Positions 51,801-61,544 of a stretch of DNA of 64,000 bases are shown here, in pieces (position 1 is the first letter of the stretch; each line of letters starts with the position of its first letter). The notes under the pieces were generated by a model. It saw only the letters and a list, made by a program, of their open reading frames with translations, had not been told where the DNA came from and ran no database searches. The stretch spans positions 13,957,686-14,021,685 of the forward strand of contig OU015534.1 of the NCBI GenBank assembly GCA_907165065.1, in the 5' to 3' direction. The stretch comes from Caprimulgus europaeus. Its lineage: Eukaryota; Chordata; Aves; Caprimulgiformes; Caprimulgidae. Both the position numbers and the translations under genes were made by a program.

Positions 51801-54800
51801 TGGAATCGTGGTTTCTTATTAAACCTTATTTAAAGGATTCTCCAGAAAAATTCAGTTTCTAGGAATTTGCTACTTTCCTTCGAGATTTTGCTCTTTTTTC
51901 ACAGTGGCATTCTCCTGATCCTCTATTTGAGTTTAATTTTAACATACTGAGATACCTAGCAATTCTAACTTATATTGAGTACTTTGGCAAGTTTTATTCC
52001 TTACAGTAATCCTCCTAAGTGTTCTTGCCTGGATAAGGAGTTTGCTTATTATTTGTTTTGGTTTTTTTTAGTAGGCTTGATTCTCAGAAAGATGTAAATG
52101 TGTCTCTGGAAAGCTAAACAGAGCCATGACTTCCAGGACACAGAATTCAGTGATTAATCTAAGTAGAAGGTAATTGCTAGGCTTCTTGCATTTTCTAGTA
52201 GACAAACTTCCTCCTTTCTTCCAGTAACTTTTCAGCAAATATTTGTCAATGGTACAAAACATGTTTGTAGAATCTCTTAATATCAGAGGACAATAACATT
52301 AAGGAGGGCTGACTCAGCTGTGTTCAAAGCTGTGAAACGTGCTTTTATCTGCTTTCTTGCAAGAGTCAATTAATACAAAGCCCTCTTAGTTAATTGTTTG
52401 CATTTATCTTTACTGTCTTCCATTCTTTCTCATTTTTATTATTGTTAAGGGCATATTTTTAAATAATAGTTCATCACCTTTATAATTCTGAATTGTTATT
52501 AAAGTAATCTTCCTTTTCTATTGAAAGGACTTTCTTTCTCATTAGGAATTTTAGGAACACTTTAAATCTTTTTTGTTCTCATAGCCCCTAAACATTTCCT
52601 TTTTATTCTTTTCTTTTATAACTTTTATCCTACAGTGAGAGAGGGTACTCTGTTGGCTATAAAGTAATCTAATTTGGTTATCTTCTAATTTCAGTAGAAT
52701 ATTGTATTTATTTACCAAACTTCAGGCTCTTTTCTTGTGAAGCAACATCGGCTGCTTCTTTATTAAAAAGGAGTAGAAAAGAAGAAGATATTAATATCCT
52801 TCCTCAATCATCTTCCATGTATTTTATTAATCACAAATGAAGTTCTGGACACCCTGGAATCAGTGACAACACTGATATTGATTTTGAAATGGCCAAGAAC
52901 TTAGCTTAGATGTCTTAATATAAGTTAGCTCGTTTGTCTTCATACTCTGCAATGGATTCATAATTCGCCATACTAAATTTAAACAGCTTATGGTCCTTGG
53001 CTTGAGGATATTCCTTTATTTTCATATCCTCAGGCAACTCCATCCTCTCAGTAAGAATTAGATCTAGGGCAGTTTTTCCTTTTTTTGCAAGTGATGAAAT
53101 TCTGTCTTTGACACAGCATGCTCAGATATATCTGTTTCCCAACAGATTTATGAGCAGCTAAAATCCCCCATGAAGAAAGTATATCCTAGCCAAGAATTTT
53201 CTGTACCCTGCTGTCCTCATGTTTGAGTGGTTTGTAGCTGATATCCGCTATTTTTCAGTTTTGCTTTCTAATTCCCTGTATCACTGTTACTAATTACTTT
53301 GAGCAACCTTGCAGGAAAAGATAGGTGTGCATTGATTAGTCATGTTGCTATAAACAGCACCACCTTACTGGCTTTACCAGCTTTGTGGAACATACCATCA
53401 AGATTTTTAATGAATGTGCAGGAATTTGAAGACTTAAGCTGTGCTACATTGCTGCGATTTACCATGCTGCCTTTGTGATTGTTACATATTATTGGCAATT
53501 TGGGGAATGAACTAGTGCACATAAATGACCAAAATAGCTCAATAAAATGCATAGGTAGAATGCATTTCCTGAGAAGCACTTCTACAGATGCAGTAATGAT
53601 GAGACATTGGTCCAGATTCGGATGGCTTCAATTTCACGTAAGTTCTTTAATGTTTCCCACTTCCTAGGTGCCCTAGAAGGCCTCCAAGCAACTAGCAGGA
53701 AACACAGGTACAGGGATCTAGGCTAGATAAATTTGAACTGCTGTGAATGTCCATGTGGCAGATCATAGCTCTGTTTGAACAAGTAAAACAGCGAAGATCT
53801 GTACTTCCATAGACTCACCCCACTGATAGACAGTGTGCATAGTCATCTAAGTGAAAAATTAAACATCTGTACATACAGATTCAAAATCCAAATTCCCTTT
53901 CTACTAAACAGTACTGGTTTGACATTTGTCATAGCTAAAAAATTCAATAGAAAGAGAAAAAGATGCAGTTTCTCTAGGGTCTGACAGGATTAATTTGAAT
54001 CTTTTTATATCTCACATGTGTCCTTGTTTTAGTCTGTGTGTCTTTAGGAACTATCACTATTATTACTGCAGACCACTGCTTGAATAGTCTTTTTGAATTT
54101 TTATTGGGTGTCCACAAATGGACTTCAAAATAGTGTTTCTCAATCTGTTCTTCCTGAACCATATGAGTAAATACTTAGGCCTTGGCCCTTTTCTTCCATG
54201 TGTTTCTTGAATGCTTTTCTGTGCATGTTTTTCCTCAGACTGTAGTCCATGAGACATTTAGGACAAATAATTAAATGGAATCTTCTTTCAAATTTCTACT
54301 TAGCAAACGTTAACAATAAATCTCCATCAATTAAACAGCGTTCCTTCCCATAGAGTTTTGAAGAAGAGACAACCATCTGACCTAATCTGTTCTTTAAACA
54401 AGTTTATTATTTCAATAGAGCATCATCTTAATAAACAGTAATGTATGGATGATGCTACAAAGGGTTTACAGTCTTTAATGTTTGGTCTTTTTTTAAATTT
54501 TCTGGGTAATAACTGTGATTCTTAGAAATTACATTGATAGAGATGAATACTGGAAAATGGGGCATTTACTTGCTCTTTATGTTTCCTCAGACAACGTAAG
54601 TGGAAAGCAGATTTAGGCATTGACCCCATGACTATGCTTCTTCGCTGTGATGCTGGCTGTAGCCTGGGCGAAAACTCCAGATGTAGTGTCTATGGTGTTG
54701 ATGCTGTTGTTGGATGCTGTGTGCTCAGCCAAGGTCACTGCTTAGGACTGGATGAGGGATTTGTGAGGTGTCTTGTGAGCAGGTATGACCCTGGGTGCAT

Positions 54801-54929
54801 GCTTTAACGGCAGGGTATATCAGGCACCCCCAGAAGTGCTGAAAAGCTGCAGCTCCCATTAACAAGAGCACTGCGAACTCTTCATCCATCCTAGGATCTT
54901 TTATTTAAAAGGATCCTACTGTAGGCGGG

Positions 54930-55600
54930 GTCAATATGCAGAGATTTTACACTCAAAACCTTCAGATGCACAGAACAACCATGGCACCTGCCAGCAACTC
55001 CCTGGGGGCTGGGGCCACAGCAGGTCCCTGGGGCAGGGCAGCGCAGGGCAGGGCCTGTCCCACCCCCAGCCAGGCAGCAGGCAGGCTGAGGGCAGCCCTA
55101 ACCCCAGGCATCAGGCATCTCTCTGGGGCTGGGCCGAAGCCAGGCTGGAGGCAGAGACAGACTGCTCCAGGGGGCTGAAATGGGGTCCTGGGCCGAGGCC
55201 AGGCTGGAGGCAGAGACAGACTGCTCCAGGGGCTGAAATGGGGTCCTGGCCTGTGGACAGGGTGGGGGGAGCCCCGAGGGAGGCCAGGCAGGGGCTGTAA
55301 GGCCTGTGAGTGCCCTCAGGGCCCTGCAATAATGCCACTTCCGCAGCAACAAGAACAGCTATGAGCAGGATAACACCATCACCTGCTCGGCACAGGGGGC
55401 AAGAGGGAGAAAGCCCATTTGTGTGCAGGAATTTCAGAGTCAGATGCTGGTGGCAGAGGAAGGCTCAGAGTCTGGCCTCAGCCCCCTGCACAGTGCTATG
55501 GTGGCCACAGCTCCCGGGGGTCTGTGGTTTTGGGCAGTTCGGCTGGGTGCCTCCCCTGTCACGCCATCCTGGACTCAGCCTTTCTGCCCTCCATACCTAA
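54930..55600. other. GC-rich island of unknown origin
   Basis: Composition switches sharply from AT-rich flanks to a GC-rich block with GGCAGGGCAG-type words, then fades back after about 55600. CpG is present but sparse, so it is not a typical promoter CpG island. It contains the 59-bp tandem duplication at 55131-55247. Frames of 75-109 codons occur on both strands, as expected where stop codons are rare, and show no domain. It may be a minisatellite-seeded region, an old insertion or a lost exon. I cannot tell which. Confidence 0.6.
55131..55247. repeat. Two-copy 59-bp tandem duplication
   Basis: Copy 1 (55131-55189) and copy 2 (55190-55247) both start with GGGCCGARGCCAGGCTGG and end with AAATGGGGTCCT. 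They differ by one A/G change and one G in a homopolymer, so the duplication is recent compared with the surrounding repeats. Confidence 0.95.
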
Positions 55601-55886
55601 CATGTTCAGCACAGCTTTGGTTTCCAAGCTCTCATGTGTGTCTTGTCCTCTGTTACCAACAATTCTGGCTTTGGCACCCTTTTTTTAATCCTTCCCCAAA
55701 CACCAGACTACAGGCTCCCTGGAGGAGTATTTTCTCTGCCTCTAGATGGTAGGAGGAACAACTGCAGAGAAAATTGCAGTGAATCCTAGTCAGCCCAAGA
55801 ATTGCACTTGTTTAATGCAGAGGAATCCTTGGAGAGTTTAGCTGCCAAGCTGTAGGATTTTTTCAGAGTGTATATGCAAACTGAGA

Positions 55887-55943
55887 TTATTTATTTATTT
55901 ATTTATTTCCTCCCCCGCCCCCACCCCCTCCCCCCCCCCCACT
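55887..55943. repeat. (ATTT)n followed by poly-C tract
   Basis: About five ATTT units (55887-55908) pass directly into a C-rich stretch with runs of five to ten C (55909-55943). G-quadruplexes are possible on the minus strand. The poly-C lengths may be unreliable. Confidence 0.9.
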
Positions 55944-58446
55944 CTTAGGGCATATCTACAAAGGTAGATACAGACAGATCTCACAGCAGAACTTTTTAAC
56001 TCAGACACTGTATGGTTATACAGTGCTGGACCAAATCTGGCATGTTCCCAGCTAGCTTAGAGCACAGGCTGAGTAAGGTTGTGGCTGTCTGCACTTTTCC
56101 ACATAGCCATACTATTGGTTTCCTCAAATAAATTTCATTTCAGAAAATAAATAAATATCATCTTCTTCACACAACCTTTTATATTTTCTCTCTTTATTGT
56201 AATTCTTTATCATGTCTCCAAACTGTCACACAATTGAACTTCTCTGTTTACATGTATGCACTGTATAAAAAAATGTAATGGCCTAAAAAAAATTGGATTT
56301 AATGCAAAACAGCTGGCAAATTAAGGTATACTTTTCCATCCCAGCTTTCCTGTATAATAACATTTGATTGTTTTTGGAAGACTGCAGTTCGTTTTTTTCT
56401 GTACATTTGTCTTGCAGTATATTTTTAGTTAAGGAAAAAATTGCTTCCCCGTGTCTCACAGTTCTTCTGTAATTTCTATTTACAGTATGTCCTCTTGCTG
56501 CAATATTTGTTTTGGGGGAAAAATAGTAACCTGGATTGACTGTGCCTGCAGCATATTAGACTTTATGTATTACAATTAAATTTGCCTCTGAGCCATCTGG
56601 TTTACAGATCGTATAGATTTTAAAACTTCAGTTTGTCCTCACAATTTACCTAGATTAAGACCACCTTTTCTAGCTTTACTCTTCAAACATTCCCAATATT
56701 TTAACTTTCCAGTAAAAGTAATAGTTACTGGCATAAGAGGTGGTCAATGATCCTGAAACCATGGGTTTAAGTATTATCACATGGAAGATATTTGCCAGGC
56801 AAAGGAGCACAGAAGTGGCCTTTCAAATCTCGTTAATTTTCCTCCAGGTAGAGGATAACTCACCTGCATCTACAATATTTCCTTGCTCTTAGACACGCTT
56901 AATATAGGTAACACTATAAATCCTGCTGTTCCCTTACTGTATTTAAGTAATTGTTTTGGTTCATACTTGTGCAAACTGGATTCTGAGTTTTTGGAGATTC
57001 CAGTCTAAGCAGATCTACTTGATCTCCCTAACACCATGAATTTGTCTTTCAAGTCCTAGTGGTGCCTGCAGATCTGCCTGTGCAGAACTTCAGAGCTACC
57101 CTGCTTTTGCAGTGAGGCAGCAAACTCAGACAGTCATTCCTGAAGCATAGCCGTTGGATCTGGAAGCCAACCTTTGATGCACTGCCCTAAGCAGGCACAT
57201 ACTAAATTTTAGCTATTTCTTAGATGAGATGGGTTGTAGTACAGGCCTTTGGGGCTGTAATTTTAGATGAACTTAAATCCTGTTTAGTTCCTGGGTCAAT
57301 TGCTTGATCCTGCTACAACTTATTTCCTCTTAGAAATCTGAGACTAAACCATTGATAGCTTTGGACTGGAAACTGTAAATAGTTACTCCATACCCTAAAA
57401 GAAGGTCTTGCAAATAATGGCTCCTCTGAATCCTGTATGACAAGTTGTATTTTAGGAAAGTAACCTAAGCAAAGGGTAATGTACATTTAGAAATGTGTTC
57501 CTTAACTCTCCAGGCTACGGTTAAGCTTTTCATGTTATTGTGCACATTTTTATTAGCATTCTTTTGTTCAAGTGTAGAAATACATGATTAGAGCATGTAC
57601 AGTAATATTTTGAAAACCTTATAAAGAGGATGGCAGACCAGCAGTGCAGAATAGCACTATCAAATAGTAGGAATACCCAGTAGTAGTATTATTCCTGTAG
57701 CTGGAATTAGTGTAGAATTTTTTGAAATTGTATTGTAAATATGATGGCCATTGTCAGTCTTTAGATGAGAGTAAGTACAGTTTTGTGTATTAAGCTTATT
57801 AGTGAACATATCACAAGAGTGCTTAACCTTTCCCAAATTACTAGGAATTGAATGAACTGGGATACCACACTTACTGTTAAGAAAATTGGCCTTGTCAGAT
57901 CACTATGTTGAAGTTTGCAATGTTCCCTATTCATAGTAGGTGTTTTAGTCCTTGCCTTATAGCTCTTCCCATAAAGAAAAGGTGATCTTTCACACCCTCC
58001 CTTATATTCTATCTTAATTCATGGACTTGGACAAAAGAGAAGGTTCTAATAAGAATTTTTGTATAATCTCTAAGTTATTGTCCTAAATCATCTTTGAATT
58101 GAAATTTGCCAGCCAATTGTTCTTCTAATCTTGGACAGAATTCTTTCACATTGCATTTTTTATCTTATATCACTTGACCATTCCCTATGGCCAGCCCCAA
58201 GAGGCATGTCATATGATATTTGATGAGACCTTTTAAACATCATTTCCAAAGGAGATATAGTGTAATAAGTTGATTTTCAAGAAAGATATATTATATATTT
58301 CATAATTGTCTACTCTATTTTTATATTCTAATAGTAACCTGTAAATATTATCCTTATGAACCTTAGTTGCTTTGCTTAGTACCACATTTAACATGCACAG
58401 TCATCATCTCATGCAACAAGAAGAGTAACATGGCAAACTGCCTTGG
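55944..58446. other. AT-rich unique sequence, no gene seen
   Basis: T-rich sequence with no frame of 60 or more codons, no recognised repeat and no RNA gene. Confidence 0.6.
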
Positions 58447-58492
58447 AATAAATTGAACACTAAAAAAAAAAAAAAGAAAAAAAAAAGAAAAA
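58447..58492 (+). repeat. AATAAA plus A-rich tail
   Basis: AATAAA at 58447-58452 is followed about 10 bases later by a 31-base A tract with two G interruptions (58462-58492). That arrangement is the mark of a reverse-transcribed polyadenylated RNA, but it can arise by chance. I find no flanking target duplication and cannot recognise the upstream sequence as an mRNA. Confidence 0.45.
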
Positions 58493-58496
58493 GAGA

Positions 58497-59610
58497 ACCT
58501 GGCACACCCACTGGAAGTCTTGATGAAAAGAAAATTCTCACAAACATCTTGTTCAATCTTATAGGGAGATTTTTCTCAAGGATCCTCCTGAGATTTGTGA
58601 ATAGTATTAGTCCAGGTAAACAAAAACTTTTGTTTGGTTGCGAGCACAATGCTGTAGCATGGAGGGAACTACATGGGAGGGAAGCCTCGCTAGCATCACA
58701 AGGCACAGAAAGTCTGCTATGCTCAGAATATGCAAAACATAAATGGCAGTGCCATTAGGCACTGCTGCACTCTCTGGTAAGTGCTTCTGTAATATCACTT
58801 TATGATTATCAAGCAGAGTTCTGAAGGTTTCACAACCTTACCAGGTCATAATCCTCAGCGTAAGTTATATTGCAAGAAGCCACTTCTGTTCACCAACTTT
58901 ATTTCATAGTTTTCAGCATCAAGTGACTGAGAGTAAAGTATACATCACTAAAAATAAAATTGAAGGAAAACATTATAAAATCAACCTGGTTAAACTGCAG
59001 AGTAAAGGAATTTCTTCATAGTAGAATTTCTTAGAAATCAAAAATGAATGACTGAATAAGGAAAGTAATAAATAACACAAGCTAAATATTAACATGATTA
59101 GTATTAGTAAAAAGAAAATTTAATGGAATGTTTATCAACCTTTAACATGACTGAGCCCAAAGAAAAGGGGCAGTAAAGAAGGGAGAATGGTAAGGAGAGA
59201 TTGAGCCTGAGAGTGAAGCACCAGAAGAATAATTTTAAGAACAAACCATTAAACCAAATGGTAACACATTTCCAGGTGTTCTTCAGGGCCTTTAAAGGGC
59301 TACAAATATGAAATAGCCGCTCAGTAAACTGTGGAGCCTAACTTGCTGTTTAAATCAATGTGAGTGTTGCAGAAACTGAAAGTATCAAACATGGTCAGTA
59401 TTTAGGTTCCAGGTGTGACTTCTACAGCTACAGATTTGTCAGCTATATCTGATTTTTTATGCCAAACCAAATAACATAGAGTTAGTAGATCTAGGAAGAC
59501 CAATAGAGAAAGTCCTGCTTTATGTACCTAAGCAGAATTAATTGAGAATCAGTAAGAGAAAGAATGGCCTGCTCATTCTCTTCACAATAGTTTGAATTAC
59601 TTTAAACTGG
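58497..59610. other. AT-rich unique sequence, no gene seen
   Basis: No recognised gene or repeat lies between the A-rich tail and the third CR1. The open frames at the left edge run through the A-rich tract and are low-complexity at their ends. Confidence 0.6.
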
Positions 59611-59876
59611 AAGAAATGGCTTTAAACTGGAAGGGTATAGATTTAGATTAGGTATTAGGAAGAAATTCTTTACTGTGAGGGTGGTGAGACACTGGAACAG
59701 GTTGCCCAGAGAAGTTGTGAATATTCTCTCCCTGGAGGTGTTCAAGGCCAGGTTGGATGAGGCTTTGAGCAACCTGACCTAGTGGAAGGTGTCCCTGCTC
59801 ATGGCAGGGGAGTTGGAACTAGTTGATCTTTAAGGCCCCTTTAACCCAGACCATTCCACAGTTGTGTGATTCTATG
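59611..59876 (+). mobile_element. CR1 LINE 3'-end fragment
   Basis: This is a short 5'-truncated CR1 tail. Blocks in order are: AAATGGCTTTAAACTGGAAG, a TTAGGAAGAAATTCTTTACT block near 59660, GAGACACTGGAACAGGTTGC near 59687, GTGTTCAAGGCCAGGTTGGA near 59738, GGCTTTGAGCAACCTGACCT, GGAAGGTGTCCCTGCTCATG, a GATCTTTAAGG block, and a final GATTCTATG. This is the common bird subfamily ending in ATTCTATG. It lies on the plus strand like the other two copies, about 600 bp before the solo LTR. It contains 3' UTR only and cannot move. The 5' junction carries a 13-bp direct repeat (TTTAAACTGGAAG at 59601 and 59621). Confidence 0.95.
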
Positions 59877-59877
59877 C

Positions 59878-60480
59878 ATAGTTCTCCCACCAGAGCTTCC
59901 TAAAGAAAATAAGCTGTTATGGAATAGGAAGTGTTTTCATATACTGGTTCAAAGGGGAGAAACAAGGTGCAGGAGTGCTTTTAATAATACATAGAGTTTC
60001 CTAAGAGGATCCTCTAGAGACTGATACTGGAACATGAGTTATTCAAAAAATTTCTACATGATCTAGGAAGGTAGGTGAATAGTGTAAAAAAAGTTTTCCT
60101 GATAATATTCAGAAAATGTACTTTGAAAACTGACTGCCAGCCGAGCATTCAATTGATATAGGAATAAAACAATCTGAAGTAAACAATGCTGTGGATAGTC
60201 CTCCAAAAATTTAATAGCTGTACTCATGAGCAATCTGAAAGAAAAACATAATGTTAACAATTATTGGGAGGTTAGGAATTATTAGAAGGCTACAGAGGAG
60301 AAAAGATGGTCATGCCATTTTACAGGTTGGTGTTACTCTCAAATACTGTGTGCCAATCTGGCCATGCCATCTGCCTAAAGAAGATGGGGAAATGGAAGAA
60401 CGTTTGCTTAAAGAAAAAAAATATTGAAGGACTGCTCTGGTCTCTGTATGAGGAAAAAATTAGAAAAAAAGTTAATTTCA
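59878..60480. other. Unique sequence between CR1 and LTR
   Basis: About 600 bp of AT-rich sequence with no recognised gene or repeat. Confidence 0.6.
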
Positions 60481-60485
60481 GAATT
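60481..60485. repeat. Target-site duplication, left copy (GAATT)
   Basis: GAATT directly precedes the LTR and is repeated exactly after its end at 61540-61544. Five bases is the usual duplication length for ERV-L type integrases. Confidence 0.85.
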
Positions 60486-60533
60486 TGTACTGGGTTTGCA
60501 TGGCTGGGTTTTGGTAGTGGGGGCGGAGCAGGG

Positions 60534-60548
60534 ACACACACACACACA
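60534..60548. repeat. (CA)n microsatellite inside the LTR
   Basis: Seven CA units lie near the left end of the LTR, where the family usually has a G-rich stretch as I remember it. The run probably grew after integration. Confidence 0.8.
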
Positions 60549-60682
60549 TAGGGATGCCATCTGTGAGAAGCTGCCAGAAGCTTCCCCTATGTCCAACAGA
60601 ACCAATGCCAACTAGCTCCAAGATGGACCCACCACTGGCAAGGCCAAGCCAATCGGTAATGGTAGCAATGCCTCTGTGATAA

Positions 60683-60690
60683 CATAAATA
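60683..60690 (+). promoter_or_regulatory. TATA-like box of the LTR promoter
   Basis: CATAAATA lies about 200 bases into the LTR, in the position expected for the retroviral core promoter. Activity in this copy is unknown. Confidence 0.5.
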
Positions 60691-60778
60691 AGAAGGAGAA
60701 GAGAAAAAAACCTGCGCATTTTGCAGCTAGAAAGAGGAGTGAGAATATGTGAGAGAAACAACCCTTGCAGATACCAAG

Positions 60779-60784
60779 GTAAGT
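60779..60784 (+). promoter_or_regulatory. Consensus splice donor within the LTR
   Basis: AAG is followed by GTAAGT, a full match to the vertebrate 5' splice consensus, about 90 bases past the TATA-like box. In the family pattern I remember this spot reads GTCAGT, so this copy may have a stronger donor than usual. Confidence 0.5.
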
Positions 60785-60867
60785 GAAGAAGGAGGAGAAG
60801 CAGCTGTCCAGGTACCAGAGCAGAGATTCCCCAGCAACCTGTGGTGACCATGGTGAGGCAAGCTGTC

Positions 60868-61140
60868 CCACTGCAGCACATAGAGGTCCATGTTGGAGCA
60901 GATATCCACCTTTAGCCCACAGAGGACCCCATGTTAGAGCAGGTGGATACCCGAAGGAGGCTGTGACCCCATGGGGGACCCGTTCCAGAGCAGTCTGTTC
61001 CTGAAGGACTGCACCCTGTGGGAAGGACCTATGCTGAAACAGTTTGTGAAGAACTGTCGTTCATGGGAAGGATTCATGTTGGAGAAGTTTGTGGAGAACT
61101 GTCTCCTATGAGGGGGACCTCAGGCTGGAGTGGGGAAAGA
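60868..61140 (+). repeat. Degenerate internal repeats of the LTR
   Basis: Units of roughly 40-60 bp built around words like CCATG(T/G)GGAGC, AGCAGTCTGT and GAAGAACTGT recur several times. This is an internal array characteristic of this LTR family. Confidence 0.7.
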
Positions 61141-61346
61141 GTGTGAGGAGTCCTCTTGCAGAAGAGGAAGGAACAGCAGAAACAATGTCTGATGAACCAC
61201 AACCCCTATTCCCTGTCCCCCGCTGTGCCACTGGGGAGGAGAAGGGAATCAGGAGAAAAGTTAAGCCTGGGAAGAAGGGAGAGGTGGGGGAAAGGTGTGT
61301 TAAGATTTGGTTTTATTTCTCATTATCCTTCTCAGATTCAGTTGGT

Positions 61347-61352
61347 AATAAA
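61347..61352 (+). terminator. LTR polyadenylation signal
   Basis: AATAAA lies about 190 bases before the LTR's right end, followed by T-rich and GT-rich sequence (TCGAGTCTGTTTTG). This is the expected layout for the R/U5 polyadenylation signal. Confidence 0.7.
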
Positions 61353-61539
61353 TTAAATTTATTTTCCCCAAGTCGAGTCTGTTTTGCCCATGCCAGTAAT
61401 TGGTGAATGATCTCTCTCTGTCCTTATCTCAACCCACAAGCCTTTCAGTATATTTTCTCTTCCCTGTCCAGTTGAGGAGGAGCAGTGAGAGAGCAGCTTT
61501 GGTGGGCATCTGGCATCCAGCCAGGGTCAACCCACCACA

Positions 61540-61544
61540 GAATT
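61540..61544. repeat. Target-site duplication, right copy (GAATT)
   Basis: GAATT directly follows the LTR's terminal CCACCACA and exactly matches the left copy. Confidence 0.85.

Larger units (their letters stand above)
45621..54640. other. Long unique stretch without recognised gene
   Basis: AT-rich sequence with a purine tract (46660-46697), an AT palindrome (48126-48147) and a CA/TA microsatellite (48786-48814). Open frames are 108 codons or shorter and resemble nothing I know. I see no CR1 or LTR signature. Confidence 0.55.
60486..61539 (+). mobile_element. Solo LTR of a bird endogenous retrovirus, probably ERV-L type
   Basis: This is a retroviral fossil of about 1,054 bp. It begins TGTACTGGGTTTGCATGG and ends GTCAACCCACCACA, so it has the TG...CA ends of an LTR, and exact GAATT copies flank it. 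I recognise the family from bird genomes by words such as GCTCCAAGATGGACCCACC, GAGAATATGTGAGAGAAACA, AAGTCGAGTCTGTTTTGCCC and GGCATCCAGCCAGGGTCAAC. No gag, pol or env sequence and no second LTR are present, so it is a solo LTR left by recombination between the two LTRs of a provirus. Parts seen in order: a TATA-like box (60683), a donor-like site (60779), a block of degenerate internal repeats (about 60868-61140), a polyadenylation signal (61347) and a short U5. It appears complete end to end and moderately diverged, so of intermediate age. The ERV-L class is from memory plus duplication length. Frames inside it on both strands are not genes. Confidence 0.93.

Noticed and set aside
55098-55752. 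Several frames of 75-109 codons on both strands
   Set aside because: They arise because stop codons are rare in the GC-rich island; part is repeated by the 59-bp duplication and no domain is seen.
60320-61406. Many overlapping frames of 60-105 codons on both strands
   Set aside because: Most lie within the solo LTR or its edge. LTRs of this family are long and stop-poor, and they encode no protein here.
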